A stretch of DNA of 64,000 nt, taken from the NCBI RefSeq assembly GCF_910592395.1, contig NC_088322.1:7309431-7373430 (forward strand), in the 5' to 3' direction. Below, in pieces: positions 22,239 to 34,400 of this stretch (positions within the stretch are counted from its first letter, which is position 1; every line of letters begins with the position of its first letter). The stretch comes from Lineus longissimus (Eukaryota > Nemertea > Pilidiophora > Heteronemertea > Lineidae). The notes below the pieces were generated by a model, which saw only the letters and a list, made by a program, of their open reading frames with translations, ran no database searches and was not told where the DNA came from. A program made the position numbers and the translations under genes.

Positions 22239-25140
22239 GGTAAAAGTACATGTAATTCATACACGTTAGAAGTCCCAGTCGCCCATTGTGATAATGGTCG
22301 TGATTATGATCTTCCTTAACAGCTGTCGCACCTCGTCGGTAGTAAAGTAATCCATTACTCGCCTGGGATTGAACTTAGTTAGACCATAAATACGTTATTA
22401 ACTCCAACCTGTCAAGCTTTCAACACTTAATTGATTTTTAGAAGAATTTTAACCAAATAAAAGTTATTCTCAAAATATTACAGTTTATTATTTAATGGCA
22501 TCCTGACTTTCATGATTTTGTACCTGCTCGAAGAGAACTGTGAGAAACGAAATATGGCCTATCCATGGGACCCTCCTCATTACCATTGGACTTCGCTGAA
22601 GTTTTTTTTCTTCATTTCTGCATTGACAACGCAAAATTCTTCAAATCCTGTTGGGTTTCAAAGCAAGGATCAATGAAAACCAAACGTCAAAGAAGTCTTA
22701 CCAGTAGTTTGCCCTCCAGTGCCCTAAACGATGCGGACATGACATTTATGAACTATAGTTTATCATGTAGTAATTTCCAATATGATTCATCTTACACCCG
22801 GTTAATTGGTTATTGACAAAGAAGCCGACTTCGTTTTCCAAACAAACAGAAAAACTAGTCGAAAGCAAAAATTTGTAAATTATCGTGATAAGGATGCGCT
22901 GCAAATAACTGATTGTGCTCTGTAAACAACGACGTGTCAATATTTAAAAGGCGTTATTGCGTTAATCATTGACGATTCTTCTAAAGGCTGAGTCCTTTAT
23001 GGTGAGGCGATGTTACGACCGCAACTCCGAGAGAATTAGACTCGCAGTCGCATAAATACATCGTTGAATTAAATAAAGGATGCTGCACATGTACTTTTCG
23101 ACGAAATGTCGTTTATCTCGAATCATCTTTTGAAGTAAAGAGGAAAATAAGGTAATTCGTTTCGTCTTGCAGATATCTTAACAATGAATCAATAAAAATT
23201 GCTATCCGAGATAAGCAAAATTGAGGCCATCCTGTTGAAAAAAAGAAACACGAGTTGTTTTTCTTCTGGTCCACATTCTTAGTCTTTATCATTTTTGGGG
23301 GGTATTTATCATACATGCGTAGGTAACTCAAAACCGTTCTTTACAAGTCATTCCTAGCCATTATGATTTATCGAGAGACGTCCCATGTTTGTCATTGAAA
23401 CTGTTAATCCTCACGAGCAAGGCCACCCTGACAATGTTATTGTAAGTGTACATATCGTGTTCTGTTTCCCCAGAGCGCTAACCAAATTGGTTCATCATTT
23501 GATATAAAAGAGATATTGTGTGTTTTTGTTAACGTATAAGCTTTTCCTACGAAAAATGGACCAACAAGGAATATCTCTCTACAGATTATATTTTCCCTGT
23601 GGGGAAAAGGTGTGCACAACACTTTGAATGATATTCATGTTGTTGTCCTTGACATTGTTGGTATTAGTGAGTAATCGAGCTCTCGTGTCATACTAGTTCT
23701 CGAGCTACTTGTTTGTAATTTTACTTTCTATCTTTTTTATGGCCTTGACCATGCAAGCAAGTTGTCGCGGCGCGGGGGTGACCGTGTCTGGTCGATCTCG
23801 TGAACACGATGTACTCTCAATATCGAGATTTTGGACTTTCTATTTTCTATAAAAGCTTATACGTTAACAAAAACACACAATATCTCTTTTATATCAAATG
23901 ATGAACCAATTTGGTTAGCGCTCTGGGGAAACAGAACACGGTATGTACACTTACAATAACATTGTCAGGGTGGCCTTGCTCGTGAGGATTAACAGTTTCA
24001 ATGACAAACATGGGACGTCTCTCGATAAATCATAATGGCTAGGAATGACTTGTAAAGAACGGTTTTGAGTTACCTACGCATGTATGATAAATACCCCCCA
24101 AAAATGATAAAGACTAAGAATGTGGACCAGAAGAAAAACAACTCGTGTTTCTTTTTTTCAACAGGATGGCCTCAATTTTGCTTATCTCGGATAGCAATTT
24201 TTATTGATTCATTGTGAAGATATCTGCAAGACGAAACGAATTACCTTATTTTCCTCTTTACTTCAAAAGATGATTCGAGATAAACGACATTTCGTCGAAA
24301 AGTACATGTGCAACATCCTTTATTTAATTCAACGATGTATTTATGCGACTGCGAGTCTAATTCTCTCTGAGTTGCGGTCGTAACATCACCTCACCATAAA
24401 GGACTCAGCCTTTAGAAGAATCGTCAATGATTAACGCAATAACGCCTTTATTGACACGTCGTTGTTTACATAGCACAATCAGTTATTTGCAGAGCATCCT
24501 TATCACGATAATTTACAAATTTCTGCTTTCGACTAGTTTTTCTGTTTGTTTGGAAAACGAAGTCGGCTTCTATGTCAACAACCAATTAACCGGGTGTAAG
24601 ATGAATCATATTGGAAATTACTACATGATAAACTATAGTTCATAAATGTCATGTCCGCATCGCTTAGGGCGCTGGAGGGCAAACTACTGGTAAGACTTCT
24701 TTGACGTTTGGTTTTCATTGATCCTTGCTTTGAAACCCAACAGGATTAGAAGAATTTAGCATTGTCAGTGCAGAAATGAAGAAAAAAACTTCAGCGAAGT
24801 CCAATGGTCATTGGGAGGGTCCCATGGATAGGCCATATTTCGTTTCTCATCGTTCTCTTCGAGCAGGTACAAAATCATGACAGTCAGGATGCCAATTTGA
24901 ATAAACTGTAATATTTTGAGAATAACTTTTATTTGGTTTAAATTTTTCTAAAAATCTATTAAGTGTCACTTGACAGGTTGGAGTTAATAACGTATTTATG
25001 GTCTAACTAAGTTCAATCCCAGGCGAGTAATGGATTACTTTACTACCGACGAGGTGCGACAGCTGTTAAGGAAGATCATAATCACGACCATTATCACAAT
25101 GGGCGACTGGGACTTCTAACGTGTATGAATTACTTTTACC
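22239..25140. repeat. Large palindrome, 1.3-kb arms and 305-bp spacer
   Basis: The left arm 22239-23545 and right arm 23851-25140 are reverse complements across their full length. Scattered substitutions and small indels separate them, such as CAAATCCTG versus CTAATCCTG, and a CATGT present only on the left. The spacer 23546-23850 is single copy. Open frames in the arms are mirrored and lack motifs. It could be a foldback transposon, an old inverted duplication or an assembly artefact. No target duplication is visible at the outer ends. Confidence 0.95.
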
Positions 25141-25203
25141 AGAGTCTTTCTATATAATTGTATAGAAAGACTTCTTTCTATTCTATTGTATAGAAAGACT
25201 CTG
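25140..25203. mobile_element. Short palindromic element at the arm boundary
   Basis: CAGAGTCTTTCTATA opens this 64-bp stretch and its reverse complement closes it. Inside are two more copies of TATAGAAAGACT-like words in alternating orientation. The end sequence matches the outer ends of the element at 6362-7147, so it may be a minimal derivative of that family. It sits exactly where the right arm of the large palindrome stops. Confidence 0.6.
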
Positions 25204-25787
25204 CCCAAACCCAACGATTAAATACAAAATGCGTACCCCTTTAAAAAGAAGCCAGTTTGGTAAGCATCAGTGACTGACACAAATCCGTACAGGATTTGTT
25301 TTCATTTCTCGAAATCTCAAAGACAGCTGCTGATACTTATCATAGTAGCAAGTACGGATTAATCTATACTTGATAGTAGCGAGAATTCACAAAGTCTTTA
25401 TTTATTCTTGATAGTAGCAATAATAGCATGCTTCACGATCTCATGTCTTATTCATGTTACGTTTTCTCTTTTTTTCTCCAACGCCGCGCTAAGTAGAATG
25501 ATAATTTATATCCGATAAAATACTCCCTGAGGGCTCTAACCAATTTGCGTAGCATAAGATGATTTAGTGACAGAAAAAAAGAAGAAAAAAACAGGATGGT
25601 CTTTTTATCATATCAGAGCAAGGGTGTAGACAGTATCGATATTCTCATTGAGTTGTTTATTGGCGTTATCATGAGATAAATGAATATTACATAGCAAAAA
25701 TTACAAGAAATTGCTGGTTTTTTATTCAAAAACTACGCCTGCACTATAAAAGAAACCTGTCATGCTTAGTGTGCAAACTAATGTATC

Positions 25788-25888
25788 TTTTTCTGAGGGA
25801 ATCGAACCCTCACAGATCTTGGCTAAAAAACTCAGGCTATTTGCTACAGATTCTAAACCTGTCATTTGGATTAAACTTCCTACAAAAA
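25788..25888 (-). tRNA. tRNA-like sequence with UAG (Leu) anticodon
   Basis: On the minus strand a perfect T arm GAGGG-TTCGATT-CCCTC carries a consensus B box GGTTCGATTCC. An anticodon arm ACAGG-TTTAGAA-TCTGT would display UAG. The ends TTTTTGT and AGAAAAA pair at six of seven positions. A D stem GGA/TCC is possible, as in mitochondrial tRNAs. The segment between the anticodon and T arms is 34 nt, far longer than normal, and there is no A box. It may be a mitochondrial tRNA-Leu copy in nuclear DNA with an insertion, or a coincidence of parts. Confidence 0.3.
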
Positions 25889-26489
25889 CAACTCTTGCGA
25901 CACGGGGTCTTCCGAACTCTCACCTCGGGCGATTCTTAACTAGATCTTTCCAATCCAAGGACTTCTAGGTTATAAGTTACTTGTGATTAGTTAAGTCATA
26001 AGTATGTCCTCAATATAATTATACGCCATGGGCTATTCATTACCTTACTGTCTGGGAGGTTTCCGACTCCTTCATGATAAGTTCTATCTGGCTTAGTGTC
26101 CCACTGTGTGTGGATATATCAAGTAGAATGAACCAATAGACTCGATCTATGGCCATGTCTTGCGACCGCGTGGAAACCCTTTATCACCAGTATCTTCTCC
26201 CCCCCCCCCCCCGCCAAAATTATTTTTTCAAACTTCTCGCGTCATCCCCAAAAAGTGTTGTTACCAAACAACAGTCGTTTTGCGTCATTTGCAATGTAGA
26301 GGGGAAGGGAATCGGAGAGATGAAGTTGATCAATCGATTTTGATAGGGCCCCCTCACATTTTATAAAACATCTGTAGCATTCTGCCAAAAACTCATTGCT
26401 TCAAACTCAAACCTACAACACACGATATTCATTCTTATCACAAACCGAGACTTGCAACCAACTTAAATGCCTTCGCCTTCGTTTGATGT
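25889..26489. other. Intergenic, no recognised feature
   Basis: Contains a run of about 16 C near 26200. Two overlapping short frames across that run are treated as chance. Confidence 0.4.
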
Positions 26490-26690
26490 TTGAAAATTGA
26501 TATTGAATTTGAAAACTTCCAACTTCGTAAATGCGTACTGCATATGAATTTCAACATTGCCGTTGTGTTGGCAGATATACAAATACGTTAATACATGTAC
26601 TGTGTTGCAGCAAAGTGGCATGCATGATGACTGAACAACCGCAAATTTTCCCGCACCCACGATTAAAATAGGAATTACGTGCCTCTTTAA
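26490..26690 (+). repeat. Diverged copy of the 225/31240 repeat family
   Basis: The words TTGATATTGAATTTGAAAA, ATGAATTTCAACATTG, GTTGTGTTGGCAGATATACA and AATACATGTA follow the same order as in the copy at 31190-31415. The 3' half is lost or too diverged to align. Confidence 0.5.
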
Positions 26691-26965
26691 TGTTATCGCA
26701 AACTGGGACTTGTAATCAACTTAATGACGTTGAGCACATGCAGACTCAATTCTCGAAGCGCCAATCTAATGTGTTTCTCAGCAGCAAAATCTGATTCGAC
26801 TGTCAGTGAAATAGGCACATTTATATTTCATGCAGTCTGTAGTTTTCTCGTGAAGAGCAGAATCAACAATTTGTAACACAGACAGGAAGTGTCTTAGATA
26901 AAACATACAGCTGTCTTTCTTTAGGGCAGAGACATGTATTCATCCACAGGCGGAAGTGTGGCACT

Positions 26966-27072
26966 GACACATAGTCCTTACTGAACTGTGAAGCTGTGGT
27001 ATAAAATACATGACTGTGATGACACATAGTCCGTACTGAACTGTGAAGCTGTGGTAAGTACATGACTGTGAT
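26966..27072 (+). repeat. 55-bp tandem duplication
   Basis: GACACATAGTCC starts at 26966 and at 27021. Both units continue with TACTGAACTGTGAAGCTGTG and end with ACATGACTGTGAT. The second unit lacks about four bases. Confidence 0.9.
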
Positions 27073-27477
27073 GGGTGAAAGTGGATTTATTCTTCAATCT
27101 TTGGTGGATTCTTAATCTACAGAGCCAGGTCATAACAGGGATATACTTTTTGATAATTAATTTAAGAAAATATTGTGTCACTGGCCAGTTTAGAACTTGT
27201 ATCTAATAGGCCCATATCAGTCCGCGAGTGACGATTTGATGGCAATGCTGTACAAAAATCAATTTTTCTCCGGCGATCGGTATTGGAATGTTTTGAATTT
27301 TTACTATTATTTCGATAAAGGCCTCTTCATAACACATATAAAATTTGGTGGGAATTAAAGCACCCTTGGTGTACTTTTTTCAGCAACCTATGTTCATTAA
27401 AATGTACACAGAATGTACACGCTGGCTAATAGAGGTCTCTGGCCTTTATATGAACTGCAGGGTAACCTCGTATTTTT

Positions 27478-28078
27478 GCGGGCGTCTGTAAAGCAAAAAA
27501 TAAGAAATCAAGAAATATAATAGAATTGAAATAGAAATGGATGTTTCTAGAAAGTGGAATGAGCATAGACGGCATTTGGGCCTTGGGTCTTCCTTGTTCA
27601 TGCCAGCATGCATGCTAACACTGGTGGAGTGGTACACTACACTGCGATATGACCCACGGCATGACTGTGAAAGGTGACCCTAATAGCCGATATATTACAG
27701 CAAAGCTCACTACTCTTCTCGGCTGATTTTTTACTGTGGTCAGTATGCCTAACGTCCAGCCTTAGAAGTGTCATAAATCGATCATGAAACAAAGTACGCA
27801 CCCAATGTTGAGGCACACACCGGCCTCATGCACATGGCCTTCCATCTTTTAGTCGGAAATTAACTTGACCTAGTAATTTGCAGTATATATGGACCAATTC
27901 CACGCCAACCGCATTATGAAATGAGGAGGCTGCAGCACAGAATTCGCTGACCCGCTCAAATTCTGGTTTTAATGCAACCCAATATCAACAGGCCAGAATC
28001 CGCCACAGGGCTCTATTTCTTGCTTAATTTCTATTTCATTACTTTCATTTCTTATTTCTTGCTTCACAGACACCCTAT
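27478..28078. mobile_element. Inverted pair of GTGTCTGTAAA blocks
   Basis: The left block (27478-27540) reads GGGCGTCTGTAAAGCAAAAA followed by runs of AAGAAAT and GAAATAGAAAT. The right block (28013-28078) is its reverse complement in diverged form, ending CACAGACACCC. A single related block lies at 10606-10675. The layout suggests a degenerate inverted-repeat transposon of about 600 bp, though two independent insertions are also possible. Confidence 0.45.
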
Positions 28079-29412
28079 TTATGCAGCTGAAGAGAGAAAT
28101 TATGTTGACAACAGTTGAACAACGCATAATCAATGATAATTTTATTCAAACTAGTAACCTCGGCATTGGTGTTCTTGCGAAATATGGTAATGTTTTTTTG
28201 ATTTGTCGTATGGTTATTTTAGTCTTAAATAAAAAGATTATATTTTTTAAACACAGTTATTCTCTTAGATCCAGACCAAACATTCGTTCTGAAGAAAATA
28301 CAAGATTGTAGTCATAATCATTAAGAAGCAAACTCGAGCCATGTAAAACTAGCTAAAATACACGGAGCTTGTAGACTTCAGATAGTGTGCCTGAAAATAC
28401 TCAATACAAACTACATGTGGTATGTGCTTCAGATCTCGCAAAGGGTGAAGAAATGGTTGAAGCACATGTAAACATTATTAATTGTTAATTGTGTTTCTTA
28501 TATTAGCGATCATTTATCGAATCCCGTCAAATTTATTTAAAGCAAAGTTGTCTACAGCTTTTTAAATTCGCCACCTTTTGAATTTTTATTTTTCATCAGC
28601 AACATCATATAATGTTTCCAAGAATACCGTTCCACCATTAACTGTTGGTGCGTCGTCCTTAAGTAAACAAGTGACAGCCCTGTAGAAATACTCCAAATTT
28701 AAAATTCCACTGCGGTTCTAGGCGTGCTTAATTGCAAAACACGTAAAAGGACACGTATATAGTATCTCTTTGGACAGGGTAATTGGAAACCCATGTTCAA
28801 TTTGCTAGATTGCCTAGAAAATGGAAAGGGCTTATGCAGCATACCAAGGATTGATAAAGACTAGTCTTTATTTTAAAAAATTGAGCATACGCATCATAGG
28901 ACGAACTCAGAACATCATGATAAAATAATTCAAGATAAAATCCCTACAGGTGGTATTGATAATCAAATAATACCAAAGATAGTCCATATGTACACGGAAG
29001 TGATACATCCGTGATATCTATATACATGTAGGTCTTTACGCCCTTCGTGTATGTAAGGTTCCTTCAAAATTTAATTTTTCTGAATTCAACAACATGATTG
29101 TCACGTTTCAATAATTTCGCCCTTCAGATGTTCTTTGGTTACAGATTGTCATAAATGCCGTCGTGTAGGAGTGCATCATCCTCAAACACGTAAGCACGAT
29201 CCTCGCGTACGCTGCTTATTGATTAGTCACACTCGATCCAATGCATTGTCCGTATTAAAATATTGACGTAATCCGTGAACTGGGGGCGAATCATAATCCC
29301 GCCAATTTCTCCGTCAGTTTTTTTCCGAACAGCCTAAAATTTAGTTCCTGGTGCTCTTTACCTCATCTTTTTATTACTCTTCTTCAAGATTGTACGCTTC
29401 TAACACATGCTC
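28079..29412. other. Intergenic, no recognised feature
   Basis: AT-rich. A 76-codon plus frame at 28081-28311 has no motif. No repeats or RNA genes recognised. Confidence 0.4.
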
Positions 29413-29535
29413 ACTGTAATATACCTGTCCGACAACTCCGTAAATAGTCCGACAATCGGTATATTAGCGGTTGCTCCTTCAAATGAACTTCAAAAAGTGA
29501 ATGAGTTTGACCGAATCACGTTTAATTGCCAATTA

Positions 29536-29713
29536 CAGTAGAACCTCTCTATTAAGGACACCATTGGGACTGACTAGTGCTGTCCTTAATAGAGAGGTGT
29601 CCTGATTAAAGAGGTCAAATTGAATGGAAACAACAAATTTGGGTCCAAAACTAGTGTCCTTGATAGAGAGGTTGTCCCTAATAGAGAGGTGTCCGCTAAG
29701 GGAGGTTCTACTG
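29536..29713. mobile_element. pogo/Tigger-like MITE with TA duplication
   Basis: This 178-bp element begins CAGTAGAACCTCTCTATTAA and ends with a close reverse complement finishing GGTTCTACTG. TA flanks both ends (29534-29535, 29714-29715). CAGTAGAACCTC-type ends are characteristic of pogo/Tigger elements in the Tc1/mariner superfamily. It carries inner subrepeats of CCTTAATAGAGAGGTGTCC and no transposase. Confidence 0.88.
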
Positions 29714-29932
29714 TACTTTTCATTGACATTTACGAGCTACTCTCAACCCACAAGTATACCAAAGTGTGCGGTACTAAAATACACAGAATATGTATTTAGA
29801 AGATTTATTTACTATATCCTCTGTCAGACAACACAGTAAATAATTCGATAATCGGTATGTTAATGGTCTTAATCGTTCAGATGATTCCCGTAAATGTGTC
29901 GGTTGTCAGATTAAACATTTGGTGTGAGGAGA

Positions 29933-30050
29933 ACTGGTACAATTATAGCCACAGTGTAATTATAGCCTATGTAGGTTTGAAAGTGGCTGGCAGTACATAA
30001 TAATGCACACAGAAGCTATAATTGTACCGGTGCTATAATTGCAACACCGT
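29933..30050. repeat. Small inverted repeat with ATTATAGC words
   Basis: GGTACAATTATAGCCAC on the left pairs with GCTATAATTGTACC on the right. A second layer pairs GTAATTATAGCC with GGTGCTATAATTGC. It is a probable small palindromic element of about 118 bp with no clear target duplication. Confidence 0.45.
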
Positions 30051-30741
30051 ACCTGTAAATATTCTATTGCCCAGCACCAGCTACTCTACTTCAACCTTCA
30101 TCAAAGCAAAATGAAACAATATTTTCCGACCCCGCCTTCTTACTATGACATATCCACTATAATTTCACATGTCCGACAACTCCGTAAATAGGCCAGTAAT
30201 CGGCATATTACCGGGGCCCTCTTTCAAATGACCGTCACTAAGTGAGTAGGTTTGACTAAATCATGGGTGATTCGACTGGGGACTACTAGTTATGATTTGC
30301 CATTCTCGTATTTCCCGCCACTTGCGCCCTAATGAGCTGTCCATGCATCTACTCAAGGGATTAATTCATCATTGCACTTGGCTTGATCGTGACAGACTCG
30401 CATCTGATTCCACAATTTAATATCAACGCTTACCTAACACGAGCTTCATGTGGTGGTGAGGCGTCTATCAATTGACGAATTATTTTTGATGATTATTTTC
30501 CTAAGTTGTCTTGAAATAGTTCAAAGAAGAAACGTGTGAATGGTTTGGGAAGATCTGAGACCAGATGACTGACTGATTTGGTAGGACGATGTGTGTTCCA
30601 TCGAGAGCGTTTTTTCAGATATGAATGTTGTTGCCCCTACGACTGGTTTCGCATCTTGACCCACCAAGTCTTGGACATCACAGGACTGCTTGTACACTAG
30701 AATATTAGTTTTACAATGGTGTGGTTGTTGGTTTTGTCGTT

Positions 30742-31026
30742 ATGTTATTGTTGTTTTCCGCACAGCTGGGGAGGGGTCGTACAGGTCAATTCCAAAGCTA
30801 CTACACACATCTTCTGAATACTGCTTGGTTCACAGCAACATGGTGTATATCAGACAATTATGAACGTGAACACATACTTTTGTACATCTCGGTTATGGAC
30901 CGAAAAACATTTTCCGATGGAGGAGAAGGAAGTTTTCGTAATCCAACAGAGTGCACTACACTTGGGTTAACTGGTCAGTTTTTCTCCATGTTTTACCACA
31001 GAAGATGCCATGACTTAATTTTGTAG
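30742..31026 (+). CDS. Unclassified ORF with hydrophobic start
   Basis: The first in-frame ATG is at 30742 and the frame ends at 31026, about 94 codons. The start MLLLFSAQLGRG is short for a signal peptide. A second frame with ATG at 30716 also begins with a strongly hydrophobic stretch (MVWLLVLSLCYCCFP) and could reach the main frame only by splicing. No family is recognised and no flanking exons were found. It may be chance; it is listed because the hydrophobic start is followed by a polar, cysteine-containing tail. Confidence 0.2.
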   Translation: MLLLFSAQLGRGRTGQFQSYYTHLLNTAWFTATWCISDNYEREHILLYISVMDRKTFSDGGEGSFRNPTECTTLGLTGQFFSMFYHRRCHDLIL

Positions 31027-31189
31027 TTTTTGTAAAAAACACAACATGATGTGGGCATGATCGTGCAAGCGTTTACCTCATATGTCACCACTTACCAGGA
31101 TTGCCTTGACGAACGGCAACATTAAGACTTTGGTCATATTTGAAGGGTTGCCGCTGTGAGACCTTAAAGGCCTACGCCGTTCGTTAAAA

Positions 31190-31415
31190 TTTTGAAATTT
31201 ATAATTGAATTTGAAAAAAATCTTATTGCTCATTCAGTACGAACTAAATATGAATTTCAGCATTGTCGTTGTGTTGACAGATATACAAACACTAGTACAT
31301 ACTAAGTTTCAGCAGATGTGTATGCACAATAGCTGCACTACGGCATTGTGTATAACTGCATTTCTATTTACCTGGACTACCAGTAATCACGAACGGCGCA
31401 CCCTTTTATGAAATC
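31190..31415 (+). repeat. Copy of a dispersed repeat family
   Basis: Best partner of the repeat at 225-420, sharing GTACGAACTAAATAT-like, CAGCATTG, GTTGTGTTG, GTTTCAGCA and CATTGTGTATAACTGCATT. A further downstream block (TTCGCATG..GGCATGA.CGTGCAAGCATTTGTC) recurs near 31050, 31490 and 31830, so the family extends in broken pieces to about 32.1 kb. Confidence 0.6.
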
Positions 31416-34400
31416 AGGAAGCCAGAAAAAAGGTGCATGGTCGCGACACCTGCTGCGCGCATCAAGGGTGAAATAGTTAATTCTCTTCGCATGTTGGCAT
31501 GATCAGACATGATCGTGCACGCATTTGTCGGAGTTAACAAATGTTTTCTCAGCAGACAGCAGCAAATGCCAGAGATCTGTTAATATGTTTTGCCAGGAGT
31601 GTGGTCATGCATAATGCGTTGCCAAAGTGAAACTTCATAATGAAATTAGGAGTATAGAATTAATTTGATTGAGGTACATAATGTATAGTCACGACATGTG
31701 CTACGCATCAGACCTGGTGCGTTACCCAAATGGGACCGTAATGTAGTTACGGTTAATGTAGTTCGGGTGAGATAATGCATGAACACGAATCCCGCTGTGT
31801 ATCGAGGCTAAAATAGTTATTTATTTTTCGCATGGGGGCATGACCGTGCAAGCATTTGTCAGAGTTTACAAATATTGTCTTAATGGAGATTTCGCACGGC
31901 CAACTTCTTTACATTTTCCCGGGCGGTGAAAATGAACCATAAGTCCAACGCAGATCAGTTAGCTGGATTCGGCCAGATTAACATATGGACGATGGGGCCT
32001 TTGATAATCTCGTGTATGTCTTAAGGATGCATCAATTCTACCTGTATACTGACTGAGTTGCGGAAAGGCCATTGTGTTACTCGCCGAAATTCGCTTTAAC
32101 AGACAGCGGCAAATGTCGGATATGTTTATTCCAGGGCGGCCTCATCTAATTGTCGGAATTAGTGAACGGAATATGATGGAACGTAAAAAAGACATATTTA
32201 TAATCATCGCCAAAAGTTTTCCCATTTTAAAGATAGAGTAACGGGAGATAACCGGCACCAATGATGTGATATAGAGTTACTATTGATAGGCAGCTTTGGC
32301 ATGGCTTAATCATGTGAACCCCAGAATGTGATTTCCCAACACCTTTGTGCCAATTCTCGTGTGTGTATCTGGTGCCCTATCGACAGAAACCATACCTTTA
32401 TCTCCCGCCAGTTCTCCCTTGAAGTGGAAAACATCCTTGCGACTGTTTTAGGTATGATTTCATCATGTCCCATCGCATAAAACTCTGTAGAAAGAGAACG
32501 AATTTGGTGTGCCTATCTATTCGTATACGTATAAGACCCTCGATAAATCCCTGATCTCAATCTCCCTATTAATCGAATAATAGATATATATTCAATTTCC
32601 GTTGTGGTTCAACGTTTGCTAACATCCGGCGACTTCGGTTGTGTATTCTACTTCCGTTATGTGCTAGAATTCCGTTGTGGCAGACTTAAATAAAGATTTT
32701 CACTATACGTTTTCGTTCCCGTTCATTATTTTGCGACTACTTTAGCTAGTAATTTGTTTAAAAACAGTATTCGACCATAAAATCATGTGTTCTCGCCTAT
32801 ATAATATGTGCAGGCACCCAGGAACCACCGAATTATTCCGGATATTACAACAACAGAAACAAAGTCCGCGCTATTATTTTTCGCACCAAGATAATTCAAT
32901 CTAGAAAGACTTGTTTGAACGGGTTGCTGCCGGGTACATATTTCTGCGTCTGATATTTCCGCGCCTGACAGATAGGAACAATGAACGGGAAATGTAGCGT
33001 TAAATAACCCTGGAGGAAAGGGAAATATGGGTTGGGTCATTACCATCGTATTTACTGCAACCCTAAAGGTACATCTTTTCACCAGGCTCATTCGAAACGA
33101 GCTTGAACAAAGCTATGATGCATCTGCACATTACTGAATATGTCCATTACGTTTACAGACCCTTGAAGATAAAACTATTCGTACAGCTCTACAACGCCTT
33201 TTGGAGCGGTAGGAATTATCAAGATTTAGTCTTATAATCCTCAGATAAGCAAATCAGTTGTATGATCGTCCAGCCACGAATGAAAAAAAGGGCACACAAT
33301 TTTGCTACGATGCTTTTTGGAAACTAAACAGTTTAGTCAACTAGACAGTTTAGTCGCCTATACATGTATTTTTCTAACAAAGAGCTTTTGAAATTTAAAA
33401 TTGACTGAAAAATAACGAGTTTATAGCTATTAAGTTTGACCAGTGCTGATCATATCGCGCACTGTCCATCGTTTGATATAACCCGCCCATTGTCCGATAG
33501 CTGATACCTCATTGTAATGCTCGACTATCAGCTCAGGGATTAGGCTCATGGAACAACAAGCCCAATCTTGGGAGGACCTGAATTGTTTGAATTTGGTTCT
33601 AAGGGGCCTGTAAACGTGTAATGGTCCTAGAATCAAGGCCAACTCGGTTCGTTCAAACAGATAGAATTGAATTTGAATTTTGAATTGCATGACGTTTTTT
33701 TGCCCTTGCGCGCGCGTATCGACCCCTGCCGTTGAGAATGAGATCAAGATCTACCTTCATGGGGAATTAGGCCTAGGTGCGAGCGGGCTTTATTAAAAGA
33801 CAAGCTGTGTATTGGTCTGGGACTGAATTCCTTTACATGCTACTGCGAGGTAAGGGGCAGAAGTACGTTATTTCTCCAGTGAATTGGTACTGATAAGTTT
33901 CAACAACGCCGTTGCATGGCTGTAGAGACTGATACACGAATATTGTAAATGCCAAGTTTGGGTAAATTTGCATGCATAATAACTGCGCTATGGTAATGTT
34001 TTTTTCAATTCATCTGATGTAAGAAGAAGACAATGAGCACAAATCATAGGCTTTTATTGTACAGCCTAATAGTGCATGTACATGTACATGTAAATGCCAT
34101 AACAGGGACTGCAAAGTGTGAGTTTATTCATCAATTTGAATCTGAATTATTGGTCCAGGTGTCGCAATTATGCAAATGTACCTTGGTAGCCTCCGGTGCA
34201 GGTGTATGATAGAAGTTAGGTTGTAAAAGTTGTGAACTAAAAAGAACCGCGGTGCTAGAAAAGCAGGTTCAAGAGATATCATTTTGACCTTTTGACATTC
34301 GACGAGGTCTTGTACTCTCTACAACGACAACTACAGTGTACTACCATTACGGAAACAAGGGGGATATATTTTGCTGAAACCCTTTGAAGACATTTGACAT

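Larger units (their letters stand above)
29413..30290 (+). repeat. Three diverged tandem copies of a ~370-bp unit
   Basis: The sequence GTCCGACAACTCCGTAAATA, followed by AATCGG.ATATTA, occurs at about 29428, about 29822 (diverged) and about 30171. Each is preceded by a GCTACTCT-like or TATACCTG-like segment and followed by CAAATGA and TTTGAC.AAATCA. Spacing is 390 bp and 350 bp. The first interval contains a 178-bp transposon, so the original unit was shorter. Confidence 0.6.

Noticed and set aside
22565-22816. 83-codon frame in the left palindrome arm
   Set aside because: The mirrored arm does not keep the same frame intact, and no motif is present.
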